A stretch of 64,000 nt of DNA from Verrucomicrobiia bacterium. GTDB taxonomy: Bacteria > Verrucomicrobiota > Verrucomicrobiia > Verrucomicrobiales > DEV007. The stretch lies in assembly GCA_030427505.1 (NCBI GenBank), contig JAUICH010000018.1, forward strand, positions 1 through 64,000. The letters are read 5' to 3'. A model generated the notes under the pieces. That model saw nothing but the letters and a program-made list of their open reading frames with translations. It was not told where the DNA came from and ran no database searches. Below, one piece after another: positions 24,332-32,238 of the stretch. The position numbers were made by a program, and so were the translations under genes. The first letter of the stretch is position 1. Every line of letters begins with the position of its first letter.

Positions 24332-25372
24332 ATGAAAAGCCCCCGCATGATCCCTTCATCCACCGCCTCCATCCGCCGGACGCTTGCCACCGCGGCCGCG
24401 GTGGCGGCCATCCTCCTCGCCCTAGTCTCCAGCCCGGTCCGGGCACAGGAGACGAAGGAACTCCGCATCGGCATGGTCGGCATCGACACCTCCCACGCCA
24501 CCGCCTTTACCGGCATCTTGAACGATCCGGAAAACCAGCGCGGGCACGTTCCGGGCGGAAAGGTCGTCGCGGCGGTGAAGCAGTTCAGCGCGGACATTGA
24601 GTCTAGCGCCAGCCGGGTGGACGAGTACGTGGAAACGCTGAAGACCCAGTATGGCGTGACGTTCTACGACAGCATCGCGGAGATGTGCCAGCATGTGGAC
24701 GCCGTGATGATCGAGAGCGTGGACGGCCGCCCGCACCTGGAGCAGGCCCGCCCCGTCATCGAGGCCGGACTGCCCCTCTTTGTCGACAAGCCCATGTCCG
24801 CCAGTCTGAAAGATGTGCTCGCCATCTTCGACCTGGCGAAGCAGCACGAGGTGCCGGTGTGGAGTTCGTCGAACCTGCGCTTTCATGAAGGCGTCATCAA
24901 GGCCGCCACGGCCGACATCGGCGACATCACCTACGCGCTTTCCTACGGACCCGCGCCTACCGAAGAACATCACCCGGACCTCATGTGGTATGGCATTCAC
25001 CCCTCCGAGGCCCTGTTCACCGTCATGGGTCCGGGCTGCGAGACGGTGGCCCGCACCTACACGGAGGGCACGGACCTCGTCACCGGAACCTGGAAAGACG
25101 GCCGGATCGGCAGTGTCATGGGCATCCGCTCCGGAAAGCGGATCTATGGCGTGAAGGTCTTTGGCACCAAGGGCACCGTGGAGGAGTCCGCCGGGGCGGC
25201 CTACCCGGAGTTGGTGACCGAAGTTATCAAGTTCTTCCAGACCGGCACGCCTCCGGTCTCAGCGGAAACGACCATCGAGCTTTTCGCCTTTATGGAAGCC
25301 GCCGACGAAAGCAAACGCCAGGGCGGCGCGCCGGTGTCGATTGCGGACTATATCGCGAAACAAAAGCCCTGA
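24332..25372 (+). CDS. Exported Gfo/Idh/MocA-type oxidoreductase
   Basis: The 346-residue protein has an N-terminal Sec-like signal (about 15-38, ending VRA-Q) followed by a Rossmann start, LRIGMVGIDTSHATAF, and the family blocks DAVMIESVDGRPHLEQARPVIEAG, LFVDKPMSASL (lysine of the EKP-type motif) and GIHPSEALFTVMG. Members reduce or oxidise sugars or sugar derivatives with a tightly bound NAD(P). The usual GxGxxG is replaced by GMVGID, so cofactor binding may differ. Its position between a sulfatase and an esterase suggests a role in carbohydrate breakdown. Confidence 0.85.
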   Translation: MKSPRMIPSSTASIRRTLATAAAVAAILLALVSSPVRAQETKELRIGMVGIDTSHATAFTGILNDPENQRGHVPGGKVVAAVKQFSADIESSASRVDEYVETLKTQYGVTFYDSIAEMCQHVDAVMIESVDGRPHLEQARPVIEAGLPLFVDKPMSASLKDVLAIFDLAKQHEVPVWSSSNLRFHEGVIKAATADIGDITYALSYGPAPTEEHHPDLMWYGIHPSEALFTVMGPGCETVARTYTEGTDLVTGTWKDGRIGSVMGIRSGKRIYGVKVFGTKGTVEESAGAAYPELVTEVIKFFQTGTPPVSAETTIELFAFMEAADESKRQGGAPVSIADYIAKQKP

Positions 25373-25391
25373 AGCGGCGTTACATCGTGCG

Positions 25392-26564
25392 ATGAAATCT
25401 TCAGCTTTCCTCCTCTCCGCCGCTGCAATCCTAAGTCTTTCCATCGTTTCACCGGTCCGTTCCCAGATACCGGACCGGTTTGATCAGTGGGACAAAGATA
25501 AGGACGGCAAGCTGACGAAGGAAGAATTGCCCGCGCCCATTCAGCGGAATTTCGACCGTCTGGATCAAGATGGGGACGGCTTTGTTTCCCGCGCGGAAGA
25601 CACCGCCTTCCGCGAGCGGATGGCCCAGAACCGCAATCCCGGCCAGCGTCCGGGCGGAAACCCGAACCAGGGCGGGGCCGCGCTGGAGGGCATCAAGAAA
25701 CTGGAGAACCAGGACTACGCCGGCACCGGCAATCCCCGGCAAATGCTGGACCTTTACCTGCCGGAAAGCCCGGCGGCGGAAGGCCCCCTGCCCGTGGTGG
25801 CCTTCATCCATGGAGGCGGCTGGCAGAACGGCAGCAAGGACGGCGCCGGCCGCCAGGTCGTTCCCTTTGTCGCCACCGGAAAATACGCCGGCGTCAGCAT
25901 CGGCTACCGCCTGACGGATGAAGCGCACATGCCATCCCAGATTCACGACTGCAAGGCCGCCATCCGCTGGCTGAAGGCCAACGCGGAAAAGTATAACCTG
26001 GACCCCGAGCGCATTGCCGTCTGGGGATCCTCCGCCGGCGGACATTTGGTGGCCATGTTAGGCACCACCGGCGACGTGCCGGACCTGGAAGGCGACATTG
26101 GCCCCAACACGGCCCAAAACAGCAAGGTCGCCTGCGTGGTGGACTACTACGGCCCCACCGAACTGCTGACCATGGACGAAGGCCCGGGCGGCGCCCTCAG
26201 CCACATGGCGCCGGACTCCCCGGAGTCCAAACTGGCCGGCGGACCCATCCTGGAAAACCAGGAAGCGGCGAAAGCTGCCTCTCCCATCACTTACGTGTCC
26301 GCGGAAGACGGCCCTTATTTGATCGTGCATGGCGACGAAGATCCCGTGGTCGTTTACAGCCAGTCCGTGAAGTTCGAAAAAGCCCTGGAAGCCGCCGGTG
26401 TGGAAACCTTCCTGGTCACCGTGAAAGGCGGCGGCCACGGCAAGGGCTTCGGGCCTGACGTAAAGGAGATCGTCACCAAGTACCTGAACTGGAAGCTCCT
26501 GGGCGAAGAGCCGGAAACGCCCATGACGGACCAGACGGTGTCCGCGGTGAGGCCCCAGCGATAA
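25392..26564 (+). CDS. EF-hand/alpha-beta hydrolase (esterase) fusion, exported
   Basis: The 390-residue protein has a signal peptide (1-22), two EF-hand calcium loops (DKDKDGKLTKEE and DQDGDGFVSRAE), then an alpha/beta hydrolase of the esterase/lipase type: FIHGGGW oxyanion motif, serine in GSSAGG, aspartate in HGDEDPVV and histidine in GGGHGKGF, completing the triad. It probably removes acyl groups from polysaccharides outside the cytoplasm, with calcium stabilising the N-terminal module. The ATG at 25392 is 19 bp after the oxidoreductase stop and begins the signal peptide. It closes the three-gene operon. Confidence 0.9.
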   Translation: MKSSAFLLSAAAILSLSIVSPVRSQIPDRFDQWDKDKDGKLTKEELPAPIQRNFDRLDQDGDGFVSRAEDTAFRERMAQNRNPGQRPGGNPNQGGAALEGIKKLENQDYAGTGNPRQMLDLYLPESPAAEGPLPVVAFIHGGGWQNGSKDGAGRQVVPFVATGKYAGVSIGYRLTDEAHMPSQIHDCKAAIRWLKANAEKYNLDPERIAVWGSSAGGHLVAMLGTTGDVPDLEGDIGPNTAQNSKVACVVDYYGPTELLTMDEGPGGALSHMAPDSPESKLAGGPILENQEAAKAASPITYVSAEDGPYLIVHGDEDPVVVYSQSVKFEKALEAAGVETFLVTVKGGGHGKGFGPDVKEIVTKYLNWKLLGEEPETPMTDQTVSAVRPQR

Positions 26565-26592
26565 GGCCCGTCAGGAAAAAAAGTCAGAATAG

Positions 26593-26700
26593 CGGTCAGC
26601 CCTGCCTGAAGGGCCGGCCGCCCAAAGCGAAGGCCTTCCAAGCCTGGAACTTTCGCCAAAAGGTTTCGCGGGCGGGAAGCCGGCTCGCGCGCGGGGCAAG
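26593..26700. repeat. Dispersed inverted-repeat family R2, copy c
   Basis: It contains GAAGGGCCGGCCGCCC, GCGAAGGCCTTCCAAGCCTGG and GCGGGCGGGAAGCCGG, the same ordered units as copy a at 2581-2690 read on the other strand. Confidence 0.6.
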
Positions 26701-26837
26701 AAGTGAGGGCCAAAGGCCCGGCGCATACCAGCCTGGGACGCGAATCCCAGGTTAACGGGTAGCGTATGTTTCGAGGGCCGTAGGTCCGGCACATTCCCTG
26801 TGGCTTGGGTGGAGCCACGGCGCGGCAGGCCTTCAGC

Positions 26838-26976
26838 CCTATCCCCAATGGAGCGAGCGGGAACAAAGCCAGGCGAAAAATGGGCCGCGTCTCCAGATAT
26901 TCGCCGCTTCGCGGCGCTGGGTTCTCTTTCCTTTTCCTCATTTCCGGTCCGTTCTCCAATTTGTCCACACTGCCTA
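26838..26976. mobile_element. Partial MITE copy, inverted relative to 22671
   Basis: Read on the minus strand the 139 bp match 22671-22809 with two substitutions. One TIR (ending CACACTGCCTA at 26976, followed by the next TA) is kept. Beyond 26838 the sequence switches to unrelated repeat DNA, so the other end is missing. Confidence 0.85.
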
Positions 26977-27072
26977 ATATTCTCTTCGCTACACCTATTC
27001 CTGGGCCTGTCGCCCCAGGCTGGTATGTGACGCGCCCTTGGCGCTCGCAGCCGTGGTTGACGCTCCGCCTGA

Positions 27073-27579
27073 ATGGCAGACCTTTCCTCCGTGACAATAG
27101 GGAAAGCAGCCAACCAACGCCCGGAAGCCGAAACCCCCTACGTCTTCCGCCAGATCATCCACAACAGTCCGGACTACCTTTCTTTAATAAGCCTGAGAGA
27201 TAATATCCTGCGCCGCCCGCTGGGCCTGGTCTTCTCTCCCGAAGATCTCGCGGCGGAGAGTCAGGACTTTCACCTGGCCGTTTTTGACGAAGCGGGCGAA
27301 CTGTCAGGCGGCTTGCTCCTTCATCCCGTCCCCAATCAACCCGCCCTCATTCACCTGAAACAACTCGCGGTGTCAGAGGCAAAACGGAGCCTCGGCCTCG
27401 GCCGCCGGTTGATGACTTTCGCCGAAGCTTTCGCGAAAGAACACGGCTACACGGAAATCAAGCTGCACGCCCGGGCGGAAGTCGTTGCTTTTTATACTAA
27501 GCTAGGCTACCGGGAAATTGGCGAACGCTTTGTGGAGGTGACGATTCCGCACCAAGAGATGCGGAAGAGTCTAACCTGA
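27073..27579 (+). CDS. GNAT family N-acetyltransferase
   Basis: The 168-residue protein fits a single GNAT domain: a variable N-terminus, an acceptor-side LRDNILRRPLGLVFSPEDL segment, the strand LIHLKQLAVSEAKRSLGLGRRLM with the acetyl-CoA pyrophosphate loop (RSLGLGRR, about 113-120), and the terminal VVAFYTKLGYREIGE. It should acetylate a small molecule or amine; the arrangement resembles ElaA/YjcF-like members. The acceptor is unknown. It stands alone between repeat-rich gaps. Confidence 0.85.
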   Translation: MADLSSVTIGKAANQRPEAETPYVFRQIIHNSPDYLSLISLRDNILRRPLGLVFSPEDLAAESQDFHLAVFDEAGELSGGLLLHPVPNQPALIHLKQLAVSEAKRSLGLGRRLMTFAEAFAKEHGYTEIKLHARAEVVAFYTKLGYREIGERFVEVTIPHQEMRKSLT

Positions 27580-27599
27580 GCCAAAACGCAAGACAGCGG

Positions 27600-27710
27600 C
27601 GAAAGTTCGCCAGCGGACTTTCAGCCCGCGAAAACTTCGGGTGAGATTTCCAGGGGCTGGCGCCCCTGGCTAGGCGCTATCGGGCCTTCAGCCCTTGGTA
27701 GGCAGCTGGC
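27600..27710. repeat. Dispersed inverted-repeat family R2, copy d
   Basis: Units GCGGACTTTCAGCCCGC, CAGGGGCTGGCGCCCCTGG and GGGCCTTCAGCCCTTGG follow one another with 20-40 bp linkers. This diverged copy fills most of the gap 27580-27799. Confidence 0.55.
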
Positions 27711-27799
27711 TCTGACGATCCCGGTTAATAGAGTTTCCGGAGCACGGAAGAGGGTGGAGTATTATTGAAGGGCTGAATTCTTCCTTCCACATCTTTTTC

Positions 27800-28387
27800 A
27801 TGAACAAGTACAACATTAGAGCTAACTATGACGACACATCCATTCGCGTCTATCAGGCCTACTGCCCGGAGATCGCGTTGCCGGCGCTGGAAGCGCAGCG
27901 CTTCGTGCCGCCTTTCAAAATGAGCCGGATGACGTGGATCAAGCCGTCCTTTAACTGGATGATGTATCGCTGTGGCTATGCCTCCAAGCCAGGACAGGAA
28001 ATTGTCCTGGGCATCGACATCACGCGGGAGGGATTTGAGTGGGCGCTACAGAACGCGGCGCTCTCCACCTTCAAACAAGACATCCACGGTACCCACGAAG
28101 CTTGGAAACGCGAGCTGGAAACGAAGCCCGTCCGGATCCAATGGGACCCGGAGCGGGACTGGAAACTGAATCCCATGGAGGGCATCCGTTCCATCCAGAT
28201 CGGACTTTCCGGCGAGGCCGTGGATCACTACGTCAACGAATGGACATTGCACATCTCCGGCGTCACCCCTATGGCCAAGGCAATCGCTGAGGCGGTGAGT
28301 GAGGGCAGGCCCGAACCGCCAGAAGGTCACCCTAGCCTTTCAGAAAAGCTCTACCCTTTACCTCCGGGCACCCCCGTTCCCGTGTAA
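27800..28387 (+). CDS. DUF4291 domain protein
   Basis: The 195-residue protein matches DUF4291 over nearly its whole length: IRANYDDTSIRVYQAYCPEI at the start (shortened here), FVPPFKMSRMTWIKPSFNWMM (shortened), then VLGIDITREGFEWAL and VRIQWDPERD. The family is widespread in bacteria and fungi with unknown biochemical role. There is no signal peptide, so it should be cytoplasmic. The stop is 14 bp from the stop of the convergent protease gene on the other strand. Confidence 0.9.
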   Translation: MNKYNIRANYDDTSIRVYQAYCPEIALPALEAQRFVPPFKMSRMTWIKPSFNWMMYRCGYASKPGQEIVLGIDITREGFEWALQNAALSTFKQDIHGTHEAWKRELETKPVRIQWDPERDWKLNPMEGIRSIQIGLSGEAVDHYVNEWTLHISGVTPMAKAIAEAVSEGRPEPPEGHPSLSEKLYPLPPGTPVPV

Positions 28388-28401
28388 TCCCGCAACGGTT
28401 T

Positions 28402-29340
28402 TCACCTCCGCTCCGCCCGGTCCTTTTCGATCAGTTCCCGAATCCATTCGGGATCGGGACAGACGGTCAGGCAGCGGTAGCCGCGCAGGTGTTTCTGTCC
28501 CAGAAACCGGAAGACCCGGAAGCTCCCTGCGCTGTTGATCCCCAGGAGCCGGCCGTGGGTGTCAGCGGCGGGACCGCCGCTGTCCCCCTGGATGAGGGGG
28601 GCACTGTGGATCACCTCTATCCACCGGGCCCCAGATGTCTTCGAGGTTTTCCAAGGGCTCCGGTCCAGGACTCTGCCGTAGGCCTGGTTCTGATTCAGGC
28701 CGCCGTAGCCGGCGATCACCACCCGGGTCCCCGGAGAAATCTCATCCGGCCGCGCCAACGGAAATTTCCACTCTGGACGAAGCTGCACATGGATCAACGC
28801 CAGGTCGGGTTCATCGGGATCGTAAATAGGTACCTTAGCAGGACTGACCCAGACCACACGGGCCCGCACCACTTCGGCTCCGTTCTCATTTCCGCAAATG
28901 ATGTAAACCGGCGACTTCTCGACGCAGTGGGCGGCGGTCAGAAAATACCCATCTTCCGTGATGGCACAGGCCGTGCCCCACCCAGAGACCCCTTTCCCCT
29001 CGGCCTCGACTTGTACCGTGATCTTTCCTTCCTCCACGTTTTTCTGGATACCGGAAAGAGTCAGGGAAACCTCTCCCTCCACCAGGGGATTGGCCCGGTT
29101 TTGCGCATACTCCCGGACGGTCTCCTTCCCAATCCGCCGGTTTCGCCAGCCCGGCTTGACCCGGTCTTTCCGCGCACTGAGCAAAGCCAGCGCCGCCGCG
29201 TTGGCCTCCTCCCCATCCGGAACGGCGCAGCCTGACAAGCTCAGGCCGAGACCCAGGCACAAAACAGCCAGCAGGACACGCGTCCCACGGTGCTCTACCG
29301 GTCCGGCTAAGGCCAGAGTCTCGCAATCGCCTGCCGCCAT
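28402..29340 (-). CDS. Trypsin-like serine protease lipoprotein (paralogue A)
   Basis: The 312-residue protein has a hydrophobic signal with lipobox LSGC (C38), a basic spacer of about 90 residues, and a chymotrypsin-fold protease domain with H138 (LTAAHC), D179 (DLALIHV) and S254 (GDSGGP). Length and active-site positions are identical to those of the neighbouring paralogue at 29460. The start at 29340 is used because it precedes the signal sequence and corresponds to the paralogue's start. It is therefore an envelope-anchored, probably active endopeptidase. It lies last in a same-strand series after two caspase-like genes and its twin. Confidence 0.88.
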   Translation of the reverse strand: MAAGDCETLALAGPVEHRGTRVLLAVLCLGLGLSLSGCAVPDGEEANAAALALLSARKDRVKPGWRNRRIGKETVREYAQNRANPLVEGEVSLTLSGIQKNVEEGKITVQVEAEGKGVSGWGTACAITEDGYFLTAAHCVEKSPVYIICGNENGAEVVRARVVWVSPAKVPIYDPDEPDLALIHVQLRPEWKFPLARPDEISPGTRVVIAGYGGLNQNQAYGRVLDRSPWKTSKTSGARWIEVIHSAPLIQGDSGGPAADTHGRLLGINSAGSFRVFRFLGQKHLRGYRCLTVCPDPEWIRELIEKDRAERR

Positions 29341-29459
29341 GAATCGGGGGTTCGACGTTTCAAGGGTAACCCGTATTCCCAAAATTCCGCCAGCCCAGAA
29401 AAGAGACCGTCCCTTCAGGCCCGTGGGTTCTGATGAAAGTAAGACTCCCGTCGCGGAGC

Positions 29460-30398
29460 TCATCGCCGCTTCGCCCGGTCTTTTTCGATCAATGCCCGAA
29501 TCCACTCGGGATCGGGACAGACGGTCAGGCAGCGGTAGCCACGCAGGTTCTCCTGGCCCAGAATCCGGACGACCCGGAAACCCACGGCGGAATTGATCCC
29601 CAGGAGACGGCCCTGGTCATCGACCGCGGGGCCGCCGCTGTCCCCCTGTATGATGGGGGCACTGTGGTCCAGCTCCATCCAGCGGGCGCCGGAGGTTTCC
29701 GAAGTCTTCCAAGGGCCCAGCCGGAGAACCTTGCCGTAGGCCTGGTTCAACTGAAGTCCACCGTAGCCGGCGGTGACGACCCGGGTGCCGGGTGAAATTT
29801 CCTCTGGCTGCGCCAGCGCAAAATTCCTCGATGGATGAAGCGGCACATGGATCAACGCCAGGTCGGGTTCATCCGAATCGTGAATGGGATCTTTCGACGG
29901 GCTAACCCAGACCAGGCGCGCCCGGAACGCCTCGGGACCCAACTCATTGCCGCCGATGATATAAACCGGGCCGGTCTTCACACAGTGGGCCGCGGTCAGG
30001 AAATAGCCGTCTTCCGTGACGGCACTGGCCGTGCCGGCCCCCCACTCGGCTTCCCCCTCTCCCTCGATGCGGACCCGCCCCGTGGCCGTGCCATCGGCCA
30101 GGTTCACGTGGACGTCGGAAAAGGTCATGGACACCTCCCCCGCCACCAGAGCGGCGGTCCGGTTTTCCGCATACTCGCGGGCCGTCTCTTTACCGATGCG
30201 CCGGCTTCCCCAATCCGGCTTGGCTTGGTCTTTCCGTGAACTGAGCAGAGTCAGCGCCGCCAGATTGGCCTCCTCCACGGTCGGAACCGTGCAGGCCTGT
30301 AAGCCCAGACACAGGCACAAAGCGGCGAGCAAGGCTTTCGCCCCACGGCGCCAAACCGGCCCGGCCAAGGCCGGAGTCTCGCAATCGCTAACAACCAT
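29460..30398 (-). CDS. Trypsin-like serine protease lipoprotein (paralogue B)
   Basis: The 312-residue protein has lipobox LQAC (C36) after a hydrophobic stretch and a serine protease domain with H138 (LTAAHC), D179 (DLALIHV) and S254 (GDSGGP). The C-terminal RGYRCLTVCPDPEWIR segment, with a cysteine pair, is shared exactly with paralogue A. The twins also share a conserved stretch about 50 bp upstream of the start, so the duplication included regulatory DNA. It starts 108 bp after the caspase-like gene at 30507 on the same strand. Confidence 0.88.
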   Translation of the reverse strand: MVVSDCETPALAGPVWRRGAKALLAALCLCLGLQACTVPTVEEANLAALTLLSSRKDQAKPDWGSRRIGKETAREYAENRTAALVAGEVSMTFSDVHVNLADGTATGRVRIEGEGEAEWGAGTASAVTEDGYFLTAAHCVKTGPVYIIGGNELGPEAFRARLVWVSPSKDPIHDSDEPDLALIHVPLHPSRNFALAQPEEISPGTRVVTAGYGGLQLNQAYGKVLRLGPWKTSETSGARWMELDHSAPIIQGDSGGPAVDDQGRLLGINSAVGFRVVRILGQENLRGYRCLTVCPDPEWIRALIEKDRAKRR

Positions 30399-30483
30399 GA
30401 ATCGTGGGGTCACCGCGTCTCCGGTGACTTGGAACCCACGATACCCTGAAAATTCCGCCAGCGCAGAAGAGATGTCCTCCATC

Positions 30484-30494
30484 TAGGCAGTGTG
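30484..30494. repeat. Solo MITE end remnant
   Basis: TAGGCAGTGTG is identical to the first 11 bp of the element at 22671, including the TA. The following bases do not match, so this is either an eroded end or chance similarity. It lies between the caspase-like gene and the protease upstream region. Confidence 0.4.
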
Positions 30495-30506
30495 ATTTCG
30501 CGGCGA

Positions 30507-32198
30507 CTATTCCGGCTGATAGCTGATGGCTACGCGAAAACCAATGTTATACAGGATGAAATCCGGTGTGTTCTTGCTGCGGTTTGCCGACCGGCAATAC
30601 CGTGCGCTGATGTACCAGCTGCCGCCACGGAACACCTTTCTCTCGCCGGAATCCGGCCCCACCGGGTCCTTCACGCTCCAGCTGGGATAATCGTCAAACC
30701 AGTCCAGGGTCCATTCGCAGACGTTTCCGTGCATGTCGTACAGCCCCCAGGGGTTCGCCGGGTAGCTCCCCACCGCTGAAGTCTTCCGCAAATAGGGGCT
30801 GTCCGCGCCACGGCTTTGGCTGTAATCCCCGTCGAAGTTGGCGAGCTTGCTGTTCAAACTGGAACCAAAAGAGAAGGGCGTCACCGTTCCGGCCCTGCAG
30901 GCATACTCCCACTGGGCCTCGGTGGGAAGAGTGGCTTTCCATCCCGGAGGCAGACCCAGCTGCTTTCCCCATTTCTCGCAGTAGGCCACGGCGTCATTCC
31001 AGCTCACCTTTTCCACGGGCAGGTTGTCCGAGCCGGAAAAATTGCTGGGAGAGGCGCCCGTGATCTCCCGGTACTGTCCTTGGGTGCATTCCTTCCGGGC
31101 CAGCCAGAAGCCCTGCGTCAAGACCACGCGGTGTTCCTGCTCGTCATCGTCCCGGTCCACTTCGTCCGCGGAGCTTCCCATCATGAACTCGCCGGGCGGA
31201 CACCACACCATCTCCGTCCCGCCAAAGTTCCGGATTTCTCCCGCCCGCTGACCTTCCAGGGGGTTCCGGGGCCGCGCCGGCATGTCCGCTGGCGAAGCGG
31301 GCGCTCCCGGCGTGGCCGCTGGCGAAGGGGTCGCTCCCGGCGTGGTCGCCATCACTTCCGGCCGTGAGTTCGAAACCGGGGTCACCGCCCCATCGCTTAG
31401 GGTAAAGAGGCGAAAAGTCCGGCCCGCTCCGTCGAACTTGATCCACGGCACCTGCCGTTCGCCAGTGGTTCTGGCTACTTCGTCACTCACACCCAGGAAA
31501 GCATCGAACGCGCTGACACCCGGCTGTGCCAGATGCCTGACCAGAGCGGTCGTGAATGGGCTGTTCCCGCCCGTGCCGTCCAGCGCCACCTGGCCCGGGG
31601 CACTGGCGTACATGATCATCGTCGCCTCGGGCACCGCCGCGTCGGGCAGCGCTATCAGTCCTCCGGACGTGCTGCTCCGCGTGGCCATCCAGCTCCGGGT
31701 GAGCGGATTGTCCCGGCAGCAGTCCAGGACCACCATCTTGGCGGGTAGCCGGGCCGCCTTCATGTCCGTCAGGACGGCGTCCAGAGAGATGGTCTGACTC
31801 CGCAACTGCGCGGAAGTGTCCAGCACCGCGTCCACCGGCAAGAGGTAGTTCTTTCCGTCCACCTCCATGCCGTGCCCGGCATAGTAAAACAGGCCCACCT
31901 TCGCGCCCGCCGCCACTCGTTTGAAACGCTCCAGCCCTTCATACATGGCGTCGACTCCCCCATCCTCCACGGAGACCACTTCGAACCCGGCGCCGCGAAG
32001 CAACTTCGCCACCGCCGCCGCGTCGCGCGTGGGGTTCGCCAGCCGTTTGGCGTTCTGGTAGGCCCCATTCCCGATGACCAGAGCCACGCGCTCCGCCCCC
32101 TCGGCGGCCAGGGGCAGCCAGGCGGCGAACGCCATCCAAAAACCAAAGAGAAGACCTCTCGTGCAAAGGTGAGAACAAAAGACTGAAAAGTGACGCAT
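30507..32198 (-). CDS. Exported caspase-like (C14) peptidase with SUMF1-type domain (A)
   Basis: The 563-residue protein has a signal peptide (1-35), a caspase-fold domain (36-265) and a SUMF1/FGE-type domain (320-560). The catalytic pair is present: H109 in YYAGHG and C161 in LDCCRDNP, as in bacterial orthocaspases. A proline/alanine-rich linker (270-310) joins the domains. In the C-terminal domain only one cysteine (RYC) is found where formylglycine-generating enzymes need two, so it is probably a binding module, not an FGE. The protein follows its paralogue at 32239 by 40 bp and precedes two trypsin-like lipoproteins. Confidence 0.9.
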   Translation of the reverse strand: MRHFSVFCSHLCTRGLLFGFWMAFAAWLPLAAEGAERVALVIGNGAYQNAKRLANPTRDAAAVAKLLRGAGFEVVSVEDGGVDAMYEGLERFKRVAAGAKVGLFYYAGHGMEVDGKNYLLPVDAVLDTSAQLRSQTISLDAVLTDMKAARLPAKMVVLDCCRDNPLTRSWMATRSSTSGGLIALPDAAVPEATMIMYASAPGQVALDGTGGNSPFTTALVRHLAQPGVSAFDAFLGVSDEVARTTGERQVPWIKFDGAGRTFRLFTLSDGAVTPVSNSRPEVMATTPGATPSPAATPGAPASPADMPARPRNPLEGQRAGEIRNFGGTEMVWCPPGEFMMGSSADEVDRDDDEQEHRVVLTQGFWLARKECTQGQYREITGASPSNFSGSDNLPVEKVSWNDAVAYCEKWGKQLGLPPGWKATLPTEAQWEYACRAGTVTPFSFGSSLNSKLANFDGDYSQSRGADSPYLRKTSAVGSYPANPWGLYDMHGNVCEWTLDWFDDYPSWSVKDPVGPDSGERKVFRGGSWYISARYCRSANRSKNTPDFILYNIGFRVAISYQPE

Positions 32199-32238
32199 GA
32201 CGATGACAGGTTTCTCGTTTCGTGATTGGGAAAGCCCC

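Larger units (their letters stand above)
26565..27072. other. Repeat-rich intergenic region
   Basis: About 508 bp without a gene. It contains an R2 repeat segment (26593-26700), a short part with GGGCCGTAGGTCC and CGCGAATCCCAGG type phrases, and the partial MITE copy at 26838-26976. Confidence 0.8.
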
